Part shown: one piece after another, positions 1-8,796 of the stretch
Layout: the number at the start of each line of letters is the position of its first letter
Position numbering within the stretch: the first letter of the stretch is position 1
Assembly: GCA_003649085.1 (NCBI GenBank)
Contig: QMQV01000001.1
Location: 1 to 51,947 of the forward strand
Direction of reading: 5' to 3'
From: Thermoproteota archaeon
GTDB lineage: Archaea > Thermoproteota > Methanomethylicia > Methanomethylicales > B66-G16
DNA: 51,947 nucleotides
Translations under genes and position numbers: made by a program
Notes under the pieces: model-generated
Told to the model about the DNA's origin: nothing
Databases searched by the model: none
The model's input: the letters and a program-made list of their open reading frames with translations, nothing else

Positions 1-119
1 ACTGCTAAATGCTCGGACACCACCCCTTCAAACCATAAAGGTGTTAGCCAACCAGCATATTCAGCCACGTGAGCACCCATCGCTTTATAAAGTTTAAGTA
101 GATGAGTAGGTGTAGCCAT
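1..119 (-). CDS. gcvT: GcvT-like aminomethyltransferase, N-terminal part only
   Basis: Only the first 39 codons lie in the window; the gene runs off the left edge. The translation contains LYKAMGAHVAEYAGWLTP followed by a V-S-E-H-L-A-V segment. This matches the conserved start of glycine-cleavage T proteins (LY..H..LGA.M..FAGW, then EEHLAV). The family transfers the aminomethyl group to a tetrahydropterin and releases ammonia. A GAGGTGA ribosome site lies about 6 nt before the ATG at 119, which fixes the start. It is divergent from folP. A GcvT-family paralogue with another substrate is possible because the catalytic part is outside the window. Confidence 0.7.
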   Translation of the reverse strand, partial: MATPTHLLKLYKAMGAHVAEYAGWLTPLWFEGVVSEHLA

Positions 120-160
120 GCGCTTCACCTCAATTAAACGGGAATTTCAGCCCTAAAAGC

Positions 161-168
161 CTATAAAC
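161..168 (+). promoter_or_regulatory. TATA-like box for folP
   Basis: The A/T stretch ctataaac sits about 30 nt before the folP ATG at 196. This is the spacing expected for an archaeal TATA box of a leaderless or nearly leaderless transcript. No clear BRE was scored, so this is a position-based inference. Confidence 0.35.
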
Positions 169-195
169 ACTACCTTCCCTGTATGAGAAACTGCT

Positions 196-1017
196 ATGAC
201 GCGGATGAAAAGCTTAGTTAACTTAAATCGCGTAGCTATAGCCGGGGTTATCAACTTAAGCGAAGAGTCCTTCTATAAGGGGTCAATATTCCATAGCGAG
301 AACTCTATCATAAAAAAAGCTAAGGAGTTAGTAAGTGAAGGAGCCGACATCATAGACATAGGTGCTGCTTCAACAGCTCCCGGGACTCCGTACATACCGC
401 TTAAGGAAGAAGTTAGAAGGCTAAAAGACGTTTTAAAACCTCTACGCAAAGCAGTTGATGTCCCACTATCAATAGATACTCAAAGATCTGCTGTGGCTGA
501 AATGGCATTAGCTGCCGAATTTGACGTAGTGAATGATGTTAGCGGGCTTAAGAGCGATGAAAGAATAGCTGATGTAGTTTCACAATATGGTGCGACGCTG
601 GTTGTGATGGCGTGTAATAAAAAGCCTGGTGATGCCTATACAATTAGCCAAGCCTTACACTACTTAAGCAAGAGCATTGAGATAGCTAAGCGTTATGGGG
701 TGAAGGAGCAAGACATAATAGTAGACCCAGGAATAGGCTTTGGCAAACCGATAAGCGCAGACTTATCTCTAATAAACAACTTAGATTACTTAAAGCGTTC
801 ATTAAAGAAGCCGATTCTAATAGGTGTTTCAAGGAAAAGGTTCATAGGAGAAATTTTAGGCGTTTCCGTAGAGGATAGGTTATATGGCTCCATCGGAGCT
901 ACAATAATAGCCGTTGCTAGAGGTGCTAACTTCATTAGAACGCACGACGTTAAGCCGACACTGCAAGCAGTTAGAGTTGCAGAAGCTATCTTAAGCTCTG
1001 GGAGATGCATCTCTTAA
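196..1017 (+). CDS. folP: Dihydropteroate synthase family protein
   Basis: A 273-residue TIM-barrel enzyme. All DHPS signatures are visible in order: GVINLSEESFY near the N-terminus, DIGAASTAPG (the loop normally D-x-G-x-E-S-T-R-P-G), SIDTQRS, NDVSG, VDPGIGFGK, GVSRKRFIG, and the C-terminal TIIAVARGA...HDV. DHPS joins hydroxymethyl-dihydropterin pyrophosphate to an aminobenzoate-type acceptor. In archaea the product may be a folate or, with a ribosylated aminobenzene acceptor, a tetrahydromethanopterin precursor; which one cannot be told here. The 3' end overlaps the convergent mptE gene by 32 nt. MptE makes the likely pyrophosphate substrate, so the two genes are functionally linked. Confidence 0.9.
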   Translation: MTRMKSLVNLNRVAIAGVINLSEESFYKGSIFHSENSIIKKAKELVSEGADIIDIGAASTAPGTPYIPLKEEVRRLKDVLKPLRKAVDVPLSIDTQRSAVAEMALAAEFDVVNDVSGLKSDERIADVVSQYGATLVVMACNKKPGDAYTISQALHYLSKSIEIAKRYGVKEQDIIVDPGIGFGKPISADLSLINNLDYLKRSLKKPILIGVSRKRFIGEILGVSVEDRLYGSIGATIIAVARGANFIRTHDVKPTLQAVRVAEAILSSGRCIS

Positions 1018-1768
1018 CATCGCTGATATTCACTCTCTTAACACCTCGGATATCTTCTCCTTTAAAGCTTAGGTTAAAGAGAAGTACATTTTCCTCTTTA
1101 GCAACTTCTTCTACAAGCCACTTACCAATCTCCAACTTCAATAGCTTTCGCTCTTTTAAATCTTCCTCAATCTTCTTCGAGTATTTGCCAATTTCAGCGC
1201 CAAAATCCATTCCCGCCAAAATGATCACGCTAGCTCCCATGCTCTTAGCTAAGAAAACTCCTCGATCACCATCCGTAAAGCCTCCGAAGCAGTATACGTG
1301 TGGGAAGTTTTCGCCGACTTGATTCGAGCCTATGACGATTCCCTTAAGTAGGGGGACATATATTTTGAGCTTGTCGATGTTATCTCCATGTGCATGTACA
1401 ACAAGTAAGGAACCTTGTTTATTAGCTCGGTTTAGTGCTTCGAAATTTCCATCTAAATCTGTTGTTACAACATCAGGTATTAGCCCGAAGTTAAGCAAGG
1501 CTTCAGTAGCGCCATCTGCAGATATGTTAACGCATTTTTCATATAGTTGATGCTTAGTGATCTCCGCTAAGTTGTCTTCAAGTGATGGACCAGCCCCGTA
1601 AACTATTGCGGTCTTCTTCAACAACTTAAATTTAAGAAGGTTTAATTCACATCTGCGGTTATCAAGAAGCTTGGACAGTATTAAAGCAGCGTATCGATCT
1701 TTAAACTCGCTTAGCCCCATTTTAGACGCTATTTCAAAGTACAGAGATCGCCACTTGCTTAAGTTCAT
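986..1768 (-). CDS. mptE: 6-hydroxymethyl-7,8-dihydropterin pyrophosphokinase (MptE, DUF115)
   Basis: A 260-residue protein with the DUF115 signatures VYGAGPSLEDNL, ISADGATEALL and PDVVTTDLDGN, and later ILAGMDFGAEIG. MptE is the archaeal pyrophosphokinase that activates hydroxymethyl-dihydropterin for pterin cofactor synthesis; it is unrelated to bacterial FolK. It follows a small zinc-ribbon gene by 4 nt on the same strand, so the two are probably co-transcribed. Its last codons run antisense through the end of folP. Full length for the family. Confidence 0.9.
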   Translation of the reverse strand: MNLSKWRSLYFEIASKMGLSEFKDRYAALILSKLLDNRRCELNLLKFKLLKKTAIVYGAGPSLEDNLAEITKHQLYEKCVNISADGATEALLNFGLIPDVVTTDLDGNFEALNRANKQGSLLVVHAHGDNIDKLKIYVPLLKGIVIGSNQVGENFPHVYCFGGFTDGDRGVFLAKSMGASVIILAGMDFGAEIGKYSKKIEEDLKERKLLKLEIGKWLVEEVAKEENVLLFNLSFKGEDIRGVKRVNISDVKRCISQSLR

Positions 1769-1772
1769 GTGG

Positions 1773-1985
1773 CTACTTCCTTAAGACCTTGAAAATTCCC
1801 GACTTATCAGATTCGCTCCGAGTTTTCACTTCGACGTTTGCTGGATTAAACTTTAGTATTGCTGAGCACTTAGGGCACCTACCATCGTATTTCTTTAGGA
1901 TTTCCATCGGCGATAAAAGTTCATCATCTTCATATAGTACACATCCACAGTATCCACAGATTACAATTTCAGGCACGCTTACCAC
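1773..1985 (-). CDS. Small zinc-ribbon protein of unknown function
   Basis: 70 residues starting at GTG. A first Cys pair (CGYC, with a third Cys two residues on) and a second pair (CPKC) about 25 residues later form a likely rubredoxin-like zinc ribbon, followed by a short charged tail. It ends 4 nt before mptE and is probably the first gene of that transcript. I do not recognise a named family. Being real is supported by the paired cysteines and tight operon spacing. A zinc-ribbon adaptor or regulator is only a guess. Confidence 0.6.
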   Translation of the reverse strand: MVSVPEIVICGYCGCVLYEDDELLSPMEILKKYDGRCPKCSAILKFNPANVEVKTRSESDKSGIFKVLRK

Positions 1986-2119
1986 ATCCTGAAATAAGTC
2001 GTAGTAAAAGAATAAGCTTAGAGAGGCGAATATACATTACGCTTTCTTTCTTACAAGGCTGCTGTAGATAACGATATATTGCACTTAAGTAGATAATCCT
2101 CAACTTAGGTTTTTAGCTC

Positions 2120-4195
2120 ATGGAAGATTGGCGCAAATACCGCTTAATAATATGCGAAAAGCCTGCTGCGGCTGAGAAGATAGCATCAGCTTTAGGGGAT
2201 GGTCACTACGAATCTTATGTACTTAACGGCGTGCCCATCTATAGGACAATACGTGGTAAAACGCGCATAGTAGTTGTACCTGCACTTGGTCACCTTTATG
2301 CATTAGCTCAAGATGGAGGTCCTTGGCTTTTTCCGGTTCTAAACCTCAGATGGACTCCTATGTACATGACAATAGGAGACCACGAGCTTTCACATAAGCT
2401 TAAAAATTGGCTTAAGACGATCTCAAAGCTTAGTAAAAGAGCTAGCAGCTTTGTAAGTGCATGCGACTACGATATTGAAGGAAGCGTAGTAGCTTATACG
2501 ATCTTACGATACGCTTGTAGAAATAGCTTGAAACGTGCTCGTAGAATGAAGTTCTCTGCTTTAACGAAGAAAGAGATAATCAACGCCTATGAGAACATGA
2601 TGAAAGAGCTGGACTACCCTCTTATAAATGCCGGACTGATAAGACACATGGTCGATTGGCTCTTTGGAGTAAACGTTAGCCGCGCATTAATGACTTTCTT
2701 AAAAGAGGAGACGGGAAAGTTTGAGATATTAAGCGCTGGGAGAGTTCAAAGCCCAACGCTATATGCACTGGTTAAGCGTGAAGTCGAGATTAATACTCAC
2801 GTGCCAATACCATATTGGGTTATAGAAGCTGAAGTTAAGGCCGAAAGGCTTTTCAAAGCATCATACCATAAGCCTAAGATCAGTTCCTTAAGAGAAGTTA
2901 ATGAGATAAAAAGCCGGTGTGAAGGAAAAGAAGGTTTTATAGAATCTATTGAGAAGAAAACCTCTCGCCGACGTAGACCTCCCCCATTTAATCTAAGCTC
3001 ATTACAAGCTGAAGCCTATAAGCTCTTTGGATATACACCGTCAAAAACCCAAGCCATAGCTGAAAAGCTCTATCTTGAAGCTCTGATATCATATCCGAGG
3101 ACCTCAAGCCAAAAACTTCCTCCCTCAATAGGCTACGAAGAGATCATAAACTCTCTTAAATTGAATCCCGCATATGAAAAGTTAGCATCTGAAATACTCA
3201 AGAGGGGCATCATAAGGCCAGCACAAGGAAAACGCGACGATCCTGCACACCCAGCAATATATCCAACTGGTAACCTTCCGAGTAGACCACTTGAAAAAGA
3301 TGAAGAAAGAATATATGATCTCATCGTGAGGCGTTTCCTAGCTTGTTTCTCTGACGATTTAGTTAAAGAGCATCGTAGGCTAATAATCAACGTTAATGAC
3401 CAAGATAAATTCGTTGTCGTGGGAAGCACGATTGTAAATGAGGGGTGGCTTAGATTTTATCCATATTCTTCAGTTATGGTAGGTGAATTACCTAGCGTTA
3501 AAGAAGGGGGTGTCGTCCACATAGAGAAGCTTATCATACATGAAAAGCTAACACAAGCAAAACCTCGTTTCAACCCCAGTAGCTTACTAAAGTTTATGGA
3601 AAGAAACAACTTAGGTACGAAGTCTACGCGAGCTGAAATCATCGATACGTTATACCAAAGGGGATATATACAAGGAGATAGAATAGCCGTGACAGAACTA
3701 GGCTTCACCGTAGTTAATATCTTAAAGAAGTTCTTCCCCGAAATGCTTTCAATAGAACTTACCCGAAGACTTGAAGAGCAGATGAATGGCGTCGAAGCTG
3801 GCGTTCTCTCTCCTAAGGAGGTAATGTTAAGCGTATTAGATGACTTACGGCAAATATTTGAGAAAGCCATTATAGCATCTGAAGGGCTGGGTTTTCAGCT
3901 CTTAAAGTCTATCGAAGATGCTAAACACGTGAGAAGGGTTATTGGGAAATGCCCTCTATGTGGAGTTGGCGACTTAATAATAATGTTCTCCAAGAAAAGC
4001 GGTAAACGCTTTATCGGATGTTCAAGGCATTCTCAAGGCTGTCAACTAGGACTACCCTTGCCGCAAAAAGGCTTCATAGAAGCTACTGGGGCAACGTGTA
4101 AGATATGTGGTTACCCGATCATCAAGGTTAAGGGGCTTAGCTCAAAGCCATGGTATCTATGCGTAAACCCTAACTGTCCTTCAAAGAAGCGCTAA
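2120..4195 (+). CDS. topA: DNA topoisomerase I, type IA
   Basis: 691 residues. The N-terminal Toprim domain begins LIICEKPAAAEKIA, with the acidic DYDIEG motif at residues 116-121 (D116, D118, E120). The active-site tyrosine is Y325 in LISYPRTSSQKLP. The C-terminus carries two Cys4-type zinc modules, starting CPLCG near residue 611 and CKICG near residue 656. The enzyme passes single strands through a transient 5'-phosphotyrosine break and relaxes negative supercoils. Length and domain order are those of archaeal TopA. There is no fused helicase, so this is not reverse gyrase. A small Cys-rich protein follows 18 nt downstream. Confidence 0.95.
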   Translation: MEDWRKYRLIICEKPAAAEKIASALGDGHYESYVLNGVPIYRTIRGKTRIVVVPALGHLYALAQDGGPWLFPVLNLRWTPMYMTIGDHELSHKLKNWLKTISKLSKRASSFVSACDYDIEGSVVAYTILRYACRNSLKRARRMKFSALTKKEIINAYENMMKELDYPLINAGLIRHMVDWLFGVNVSRALMTFLKEETGKFEILSAGRVQSPTLYALVKREVEINTHVPIPYWVIEAEVKAERLFKASYHKPKISSLREVNEIKSRCEGKEGFIESIEKKTSRRRRPPPFNLSSLQAEAYKLFGYTPSKTQAIAEKLYLEALISYPRTSSQKLPPSIGYEEIINSLKLNPAYEKLASEILKRGIIRPAQGKRDDPAHPAIYPTGNLPSRPLEKDEERIYDLIVRRFLACFSDDLVKEHRRLIINVNDQDKFVVVGSTIVNEGWLRFYPYSSVMVGELPSVKEGGVVHIEKLIIHEKLTQAKPRFNPSSLLKFMERNNLGTKSTRAEIIDTLYQRGYIQGDRIAVTELGFTVVNILKKFFPEMLSIELTRRLEEQMNGVEAGVLSPKEVMLSVLDDLRQIFEKAIIASEGLGFQLLKSIEDAKHVRRVIGKCPLCGVGDLIIMFSKKSGKRFIGCSRHSQGCQLGLPLPQKGFIEATGATCKICGYPIIKVKGLSSKPWYLCVNPNCPSKKR

Positions 4196-4213
4196 ACAAG
4201 AGGTCACTTAAAA

Positions 4214-4462
4214 GTGAAGTGTTTAGTCTGCGGAAGAACCTCTAAAAAAGCTCTATGTGCTAGGCATTCCTTAGCGTGTAAGAAGCTAATATTGAAGTAT
4301 GCGAAATGGAAGAAAGCCTTAGAGATAAGCTGGCCTAACTACCTTGAGCGTCTTGTGAAAAGCGAAGAAGCGGGCGAGTGGGTTAAGCAAGTAGCGCGTT
4401 ACCTGTTAGCCAATAATATTGACTTAGAGCAAGCTAAGAAGTTCTTAGAAACTCGGCAATAG
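4214..4462 (+). CDS. Small Cys/His zinc-finger protein, unknown function
   Basis: 82 residues from a GTG start. The N-terminus reads CLVCGRTSKKALCARH, giving a CxxC...CxxH zinc-binding pattern, then a helical, Lys/Trp-rich body (KYAKWKKALEISWPNYLERL). It lies 18 nt after topA on the same strand, so co-transcription is likely and a DNA-linked role is possible. The family is conserved-looking but I cannot name it. The last 29 nt run antisense to the end of argH. Confidence 0.6.
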   Translation: MKCLVCGRTSKKALCARHSLACKKLILKYAKWKKALEISWPNYLERLVKSEEAGEWVKQVARYLLANNIDLEQAKKFLETRQ

Positions 4463-5906
4463 CCTTTTTCAAAGCGTCATCTGAAGCTCTTAGTTTTTCA
4501 AGCTCAAGCTTGACCGCCTTACTCAGCTCCATCAAGGCTCTTCTTCTACGTCTTAGCATATTCTTGACACTTTTTATTGAAGAGCTACCACCAGTCTTTA
4601 GCGTTGTAATAAACCGTTTCACGTTAAGTGCCTCTCTAACATCTTTAGGTTCTACCCTTATACCTAGCTCCTTGCTCAAGAGATTAGCGATCTCACTTGA
4701 AGAGGCCTTGAAAGCCCTATCTACGCTTAAAAGCTCCTTAATAACTCTTCCAACAGCTATATGTGCTTCTCTAAACGAGACTCCATATTTCCTAAAGAGC
4801 ATATTAGCTAACTCTGTCGCGGTCAGAAAATCTCCTTTCATTGAATCTCTTAATCTTTCAACATTAAACATTATCTTCTCAACTAAATCGGCTAAGACCA
4901 TCAACGTTTCTTCTACTTTTTCGCATGCACTCCATAAGTGAGGCGTAAGTTCCTGCATATCAAGATTATAGCTAAGCGGTAAAGCTTTCATGATACTAAT
5001 CGATGAGACTAAATCGCCTAAAACTTGTCCAGCTCTAGCCCTCATAACCTCAGCTGTCACAGGATTTTTCTTTTGTGGCATAATGCTACTAGTTGATGCA
5101 TGTTCTTCAGGTACATCAACAAAGTTAAATTCTGATGTACTCCATAAAACCACTTCTTCAGCAAATCTCGATACGTTTACCATCAAAATAGCTAAGCTTG
5201 ATAAAGCCTCTAATGCAAAATCTCTTGAGCTAACGGCATCAACACTGTTTTCAACTAAGCCGTCAAAGCCAAGGAGCTGTGCTACGTACTCTCTACTGAT
5301 ATTGAAGCTTGTCCCTGCTAGCGCTGCTGCCCCAAGAGGAGATAAGTTAACACGCCTATAACACTGTATTATTCTATCAAAATCCCTCGCAAAAGCGTCA
5401 TAATACGCCAGCAAGTAGTGTGCTATAGTTATGGGCTGAGCCCTCTGAAGATGTGTATATCCAGGCATGATGTCTCCTACGTGGCGTTCAGCTTTCTCAA
5501 GTAGCTTTTCTTCAAGACTAAGAATTTTACTCAAAATCTGCAACAACCAGCTCCTCAGCCTCATTCTTATTGCAGCAGCTACCTGATCGTTCCTACTTTT
5601 AGCGACGTGAATCTTCCCTCCAAGCTTAATCCCCAGCTTTTCAATGACTAAGTTTTCAAGCGCCATATGCACATCTTCCAATTCTGGTGAAAGCCTTATT
5701 TCCTCCCTAGCCTTATCCAAAGTCTCAAGCAGCTTAGCAGCTTCCTCCTTCGCCAATATACCTGCCTTAGCTAAAGCTATGACGTGAGCTTGATTTATCT
5801 GAATAACCTCGTTGACGATGTAACTATCAAACTTTATGGATGAAGTGTACCTAGCAACTTCTTCGGGGTGCCCTTTTTCAAGCCTACCTCCTCTAACTAT
5901 CTCCAT
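4434..5906 (-). CDS. argH: Argininosuccinate lyase
   Basis: 490 residues of the fumarase/aspartase superfamily. The signature SSIMPQKKNPVTAEVMRARA carries the catalytic flexible-loop serine. HVAKSRNDQVA and GYTHLQRAQPITIAHYL are the other two conserved blocks. The enzyme splits argininosuccinate into arginine and fumarate, the last step of arginine synthesis. Its start codon lies inside the end of argG (10-nt overlap), so translation is probably coupled. The C-terminal codons overlap the convergent small zinc-finger gene. Confidence 0.96.
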   Translation of the reverse strand: MEIVRGGRLEKGHPEEVARYTSSIKFDSYIVNEVIQINQAHVIALAKAGILAKEEAAKLLETLDKAREEIRLSPELEDVHMALENLVIEKLGIKLGGKIHVAKSRNDQVAAAIRMRLRSWLLQILSKILSLEEKLLEKAERHVGDIMPGYTHLQRAQPITIAHYLLAYYDAFARDFDRIIQCYRRVNLSPLGAAALAGTSFNISREYVAQLLGFDGLVENSVDAVSSRDFALEALSSLAILMVNVSRFAEEVVLWSTSEFNFVDVPEEHASTSSIMPQKKNPVTAEVMRARAGQVLGDLVSSISIMKALPLSYNLDMQELTPHLWSACEKVEETLMVLADLVEKIMFNVERLRDSMKGDFLTATELANMLFRKYGVSFREAHIAVGRVIKELLSVDRAFKASSSEIANLLSKELGIRVEPKDVREALNVKRFITTLKTGGSSSIKSVKNMLRRRRRALMELSKAVKLELEKLRASDDALKKAIAEFLRTS

Positions 5907-7102
5907 TCAAATCCCTCTTTCTTACGAGCTATGCTAGACAATATCGTCGGAAGCCCCCAAAGCTCGATAAAGCCTTTTGATAAGCTTTGGTCAAATGCTG
6001 AAGTCTGCCCATAAGTTGCTAGCTCAATGCTATAACTTGAGTATGGAGAACTCCTGGCAACTGGCATGATAGAGCCCTTATACAGCTTAAGCTTAACGAC
6101 CCCTGTTACCTTCTCATTAGCTTTGTTAATGAATGCATCAAGTTCTTCTCTCAATGGGTCAGCCCAAAGACCAGCATATATGAGATATGACCATGCTGAA
6201 TCAACGAGTTTCTTAAATTCAAGCTCACGTCTATTTAAAACGAGCTTTTCAAGATCCTTATGTGCCTCAATCAGCGCAATAGCCGCAGGGCACTCATAGA
6301 CTTCCCTTGACTTAAAACCCACAACCCTATCTTCCATATGGTCTATCCTTCCCACGCCGTGTGCTCCTACCACCTTATTAAGCCTAGTAATTAACTCTAC
6401 AGCATCCAGCCTCTCTCCATTGACAGATACGGGAATGCCTTCCTCAAACTCTATATCAATAAGCTTAGCTTCGTCAGGAGCTTTCTCAGGCAAAACCGTC
6501 CACTCAAAGGCATCTTCAGGGGGCGGGATCGATGGGTCTTCAAGTTCTCCCCCTTCAATAGATCTACCCCAAAGGTTTTGATCTATGCTATACTTGCGGC
6601 TTTTAATAGGTATGGGTATGCCATGTTTAACTGCATACTCAATTTCTTCTGCCCTGCTCATTTTCCAATCTCTTATAGGAGCTAAGACCTTTAGTCTCGG
6701 GTTTAAAGCCTTAATCGTTATCTCAAACCTGAGCTGGTCGTTGCCCTTACCTGTACATCCATGTGCAACCGCGTCGGCATCCTCCAGTTCAGCTATCTCA
6801 ACAAGCTTTAAAGCGATTAGAGGTCTCGAGAGAGCTGTTGATAAAGGGTATTTCTCTTCATAGAGGGCATTTGCCTTAACTGCTTGAAATACAAATTTTT
6901 CAGCAAACTCCTTTTTAGCGTCAATAGTATAATGCTTCTTAACACCAATTTTATATGCTCTCTCTTCAATAGCTTTAAAATCCTCCTGTTGTCCAACATC
7001 AACAGTTACGGTAACTACGTCAACTCCATACTTCTCCATAAGCCATCTAATGGCAACTGATGTATCAAGCCCTCCAGAGTATGCTAATACCACCTTTTTC
7101 AT
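5897..7102 (-). CDS. argG: Argininosuccinate synthase
   Basis: 401 residues. The N-type ATP pyrophosphatase motif AYSGGLDTSVAIRWL opens the protein, followed by AHGCTGKGNDQLRFE and KSRKYSIDQNLWGRSIEGG, all diagnostic of ArgG. It condenses citrulline and aspartate with ATP. Standard family length. It sits between a radical SAM gene (26 nt upstream) and argH (overlapping), forming a three-gene minus-strand run. The start at ATG 7102 is directly before the P-loop-like motif, as in homologues. Confidence 0.96.
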   Translation of the reverse strand: MKKVVLAYSGGLDTSVAIRWLMEKYGVDVVTVTVDVGQQEDFKAIEERAYKIGVKKHYTIDAKKEFAEKFVFQAVKANALYEEKYPLSTALSRPLIALKLVEIAELEDADAVAHGCTGKGNDQLRFEITIKALNPRLKVLAPIRDWKMSRAEEIEYAVKHGIPIPIKSRKYSIDQNLWGRSIEGGELEDPSIPPPEDAFEWTVLPEKAPDEAKLIDIEFEEGIPVSVNGERLDAVELITRLNKVVGAHGVGRIDHMEDRVVGFKSREVYECPAAIALIEAHKDLEKLVLNRRELEFKKLVDSAWSYLIYAGLWADPLREELDAFINKANEKVTGVVKLKLYKGSIMPVARSSPYSSYSIELATYGQTSAFDQSLSKGFIELWGLPTILSSIARKKEGFEWR

Positions 7103-7128
7103 TTAGCTAGACACCTTTCTTTTTTTCA

Positions 7129-8619
7129 CTATAACCGCGTGGTATGGATAGGCTCAGGAGCCTTTCCCTCTTTAATAGGTTGAAAAGTTTCAGTTAATAA
7201 TTCAGCTTTTAGCCTGTTGTAAAACGCTAGGTTCCTAACACACCCTGGATCTGGTGCAGTAATTTCGTTAAAATACCCAAAAGCTCTAGCCCTACAGCCC
7301 CCACATACATACCTATACGGACATGTGCCACAGCTTCCTTGTAAAATATCCCTCTCTCGCAACGTCCTAAAGACGGGAGAGTTTAACCACAAGTCCTCTA
7401 AGTCATCCTTTCTAACGTTGCCTACAACAAGTGGGAAGAAGACACACGGTATCACGTCACCGTTTGGCTTTATTGCCATGTAAAACCTTCCTGCCCCACA
7501 ACCGCCTATAAAGTCTGATAACGATCTGAGTTGGTTAGGTAAGTTCGGGTTATAGAAATGTGTTGGGATTACCGTAGCATCTTCAGCTTCTAATGCAACG
7601 CGTGCAAATTGTGGCGCCGTTGATAACACGCTTACATTACTTGTCTTAAGCTTCTCCCAAAGCTGTTCAAGCAATTCCTCTCTTTCATCTGGAGTTAGAT
7701 CATTTTCAAGAATAAACCTACCTCTACCCGTTGGCACAAAGTTATACATCATAAACCAGTTGACATTAAGTTCTTCACATAGCTCAATGATCTTCGGTAT
7801 CTCATGATAGTTTAACTTAGTAGCTGTTGTAGCAACGCTAACAAAGAATCCTTCCTCAACAGCATTCTTAATACCCTGTATAGTTCTTTCAAAAGCCCCG
7901 TTAACACCTCTAAAAGAATCATGAGTTTTAGCGCTTGCTCCATCCAAGCTTATCTGCAAATATTGAACGCCCGCTTCCTTAAGCTTTTTAGAGGTTTCTT
8001 TGTTAATCAAAGTGCCGTTAGTAGCCACTGCTACGTAAAGTCCTTTATCAGAAGCATACTTCGCTACTTCATAGAAATCGTGTCTAACTAAAGGCTCTCC
8101 ACCAGAGAAGGCTAGTATGACCACCCCCATCTTAGCTAACTTATCTATAACCTGCTTAGCTTCACTCGTCGTTAGTTCGTCTCTAAGTTTTTCACCTGCA
8201 TTTGCATAGCAATGCTTACATTTCAAGTTGCATGCATATGTTATGTCCCAGACAACTTGAAACGGAGCCCCGGGAATAAACGGCTTATGTACGCCAAAGA
8301 CCCCCAACCCCTTAATTACGTTAGCTAAACCTTTCCTCCAATACTTATCCCTAAACTTCTCCTTAATCTGCTCTTCAGAAGCGCCAAAACTTCCTCCACC
8401 AAGCCTAATTAAGCTTGATATAAAGCGCTTAGCTAATTTACACTTTAAACAAGCATCTTTCCTAACACCTACATAGAGCTCAAGAGCTACTTCAAGCCTA
8501 CTTGCACCATCTTTTTCACAGTACTCACTAAGCTTCTTAATTATCTTCTTAGTCGACCACCTATTAACGACGTTTTCAAACATCTGAATCATAGAGGGGG
8601 TTGATGCGGTATTAGTCAC
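7129..8619 (-). CDS. Radical SAM/SPASM protein with a 120-residue N-terminal domain
   Basis: 496 residues. The radical SAM motif is CNLKCKHCY with C130, C134 and C137; the GGEP motif (FSGGEPLVRHDF) lies near residue 186. The C-terminal SPASM region has cysteines in GGCGAGRFY, IPCVFF, CGTCPYRYVCGGC and PGC, enough for two auxiliary Fe-S clusters. The 120-residue N-terminal region is helical and has CLKC at 57-60. SPASM enzymes modify peptides, proteins or, as in AhbC/AhbD, heme precursors; the substrate is unknown here. The GTG start has GGAGG only about 3 nt upstream, so ATG at 8592 is an alternative. It is 26 nt ahead of argG, but a link to arginine synthesis is unproven. Confidence 0.85.
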   Translation of the reverse strand: MTNTASTPSMIQMFENVVNRWSTKKIIKKLSEYCEKDGASRLEVALELYVGVRKDACLKCKLAKRFISSLIRLGGGSFGASEEQIKEKFRDKYWRKGLANVIKGLGVFGVHKPFIPGAPFQVVWDITYACNLKCKHCYANAGEKLRDELTTSEAKQVIDKLAKMGVVILAFSGGEPLVRHDFYEVAKYASDKGLYVAVATNGTLINKETSKKLKEAGVQYLQISLDGASAKTHDSFRGVNGAFERTIQGIKNAVEEGFFVSVATTATKLNYHEIPKIIELCEELNVNWFMMYNFVPTGRGRFILENDLTPDEREELLEQLWEKLKTSNVSVLSTAPQFARVALEAEDATVIPTHFYNPNLPNQLRSLSDFIGGCGAGRFYMAIKPNGDVIPCVFFPLVVGNVRKDDLEDLWLNSPVFRTLRERDILQGSCGTCPYRYVCGGCRARAFGYFNEITAPDPGCVRNLAFYNRLKAELLTETFQPIKEGKAPEPIHTTRL

Positions 8620-8796
8620 GAGCCTCCCCCTTGCTTAAACGTGATGACCACCTTTAAGTTTAAAGAGCGCTTAATACTAATGTCCCCTCATTAAGATATA
8701 CTTTTCCGCTAAGAAAAACAGCTTTAGACTTGAAGCTTTTTCTAAAAGAGAGAGGTTTAAAGCTAAGGGAAGCAGCTTAGTAGACGGTGTTTAAAC

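Noticed and set aside
2120..4195. Reverse gyrase
   Set aside because: The topoisomerase lacks the N-terminal helicase-like domain; it is plain TopA.
8641..8660. GTGATGA motif resembling a C box of a C/D guide RNA
   Set aside because: No D box (CTGA) at suitable distance and no paired C'/D' boxes were found.
8620..8796. Spacer between the radical SAM gene and the OSTC-like gene
   Set aside because: Searched in six frames for remnants or RNA structure; only A/T-rich promoter-like sequence is visible.
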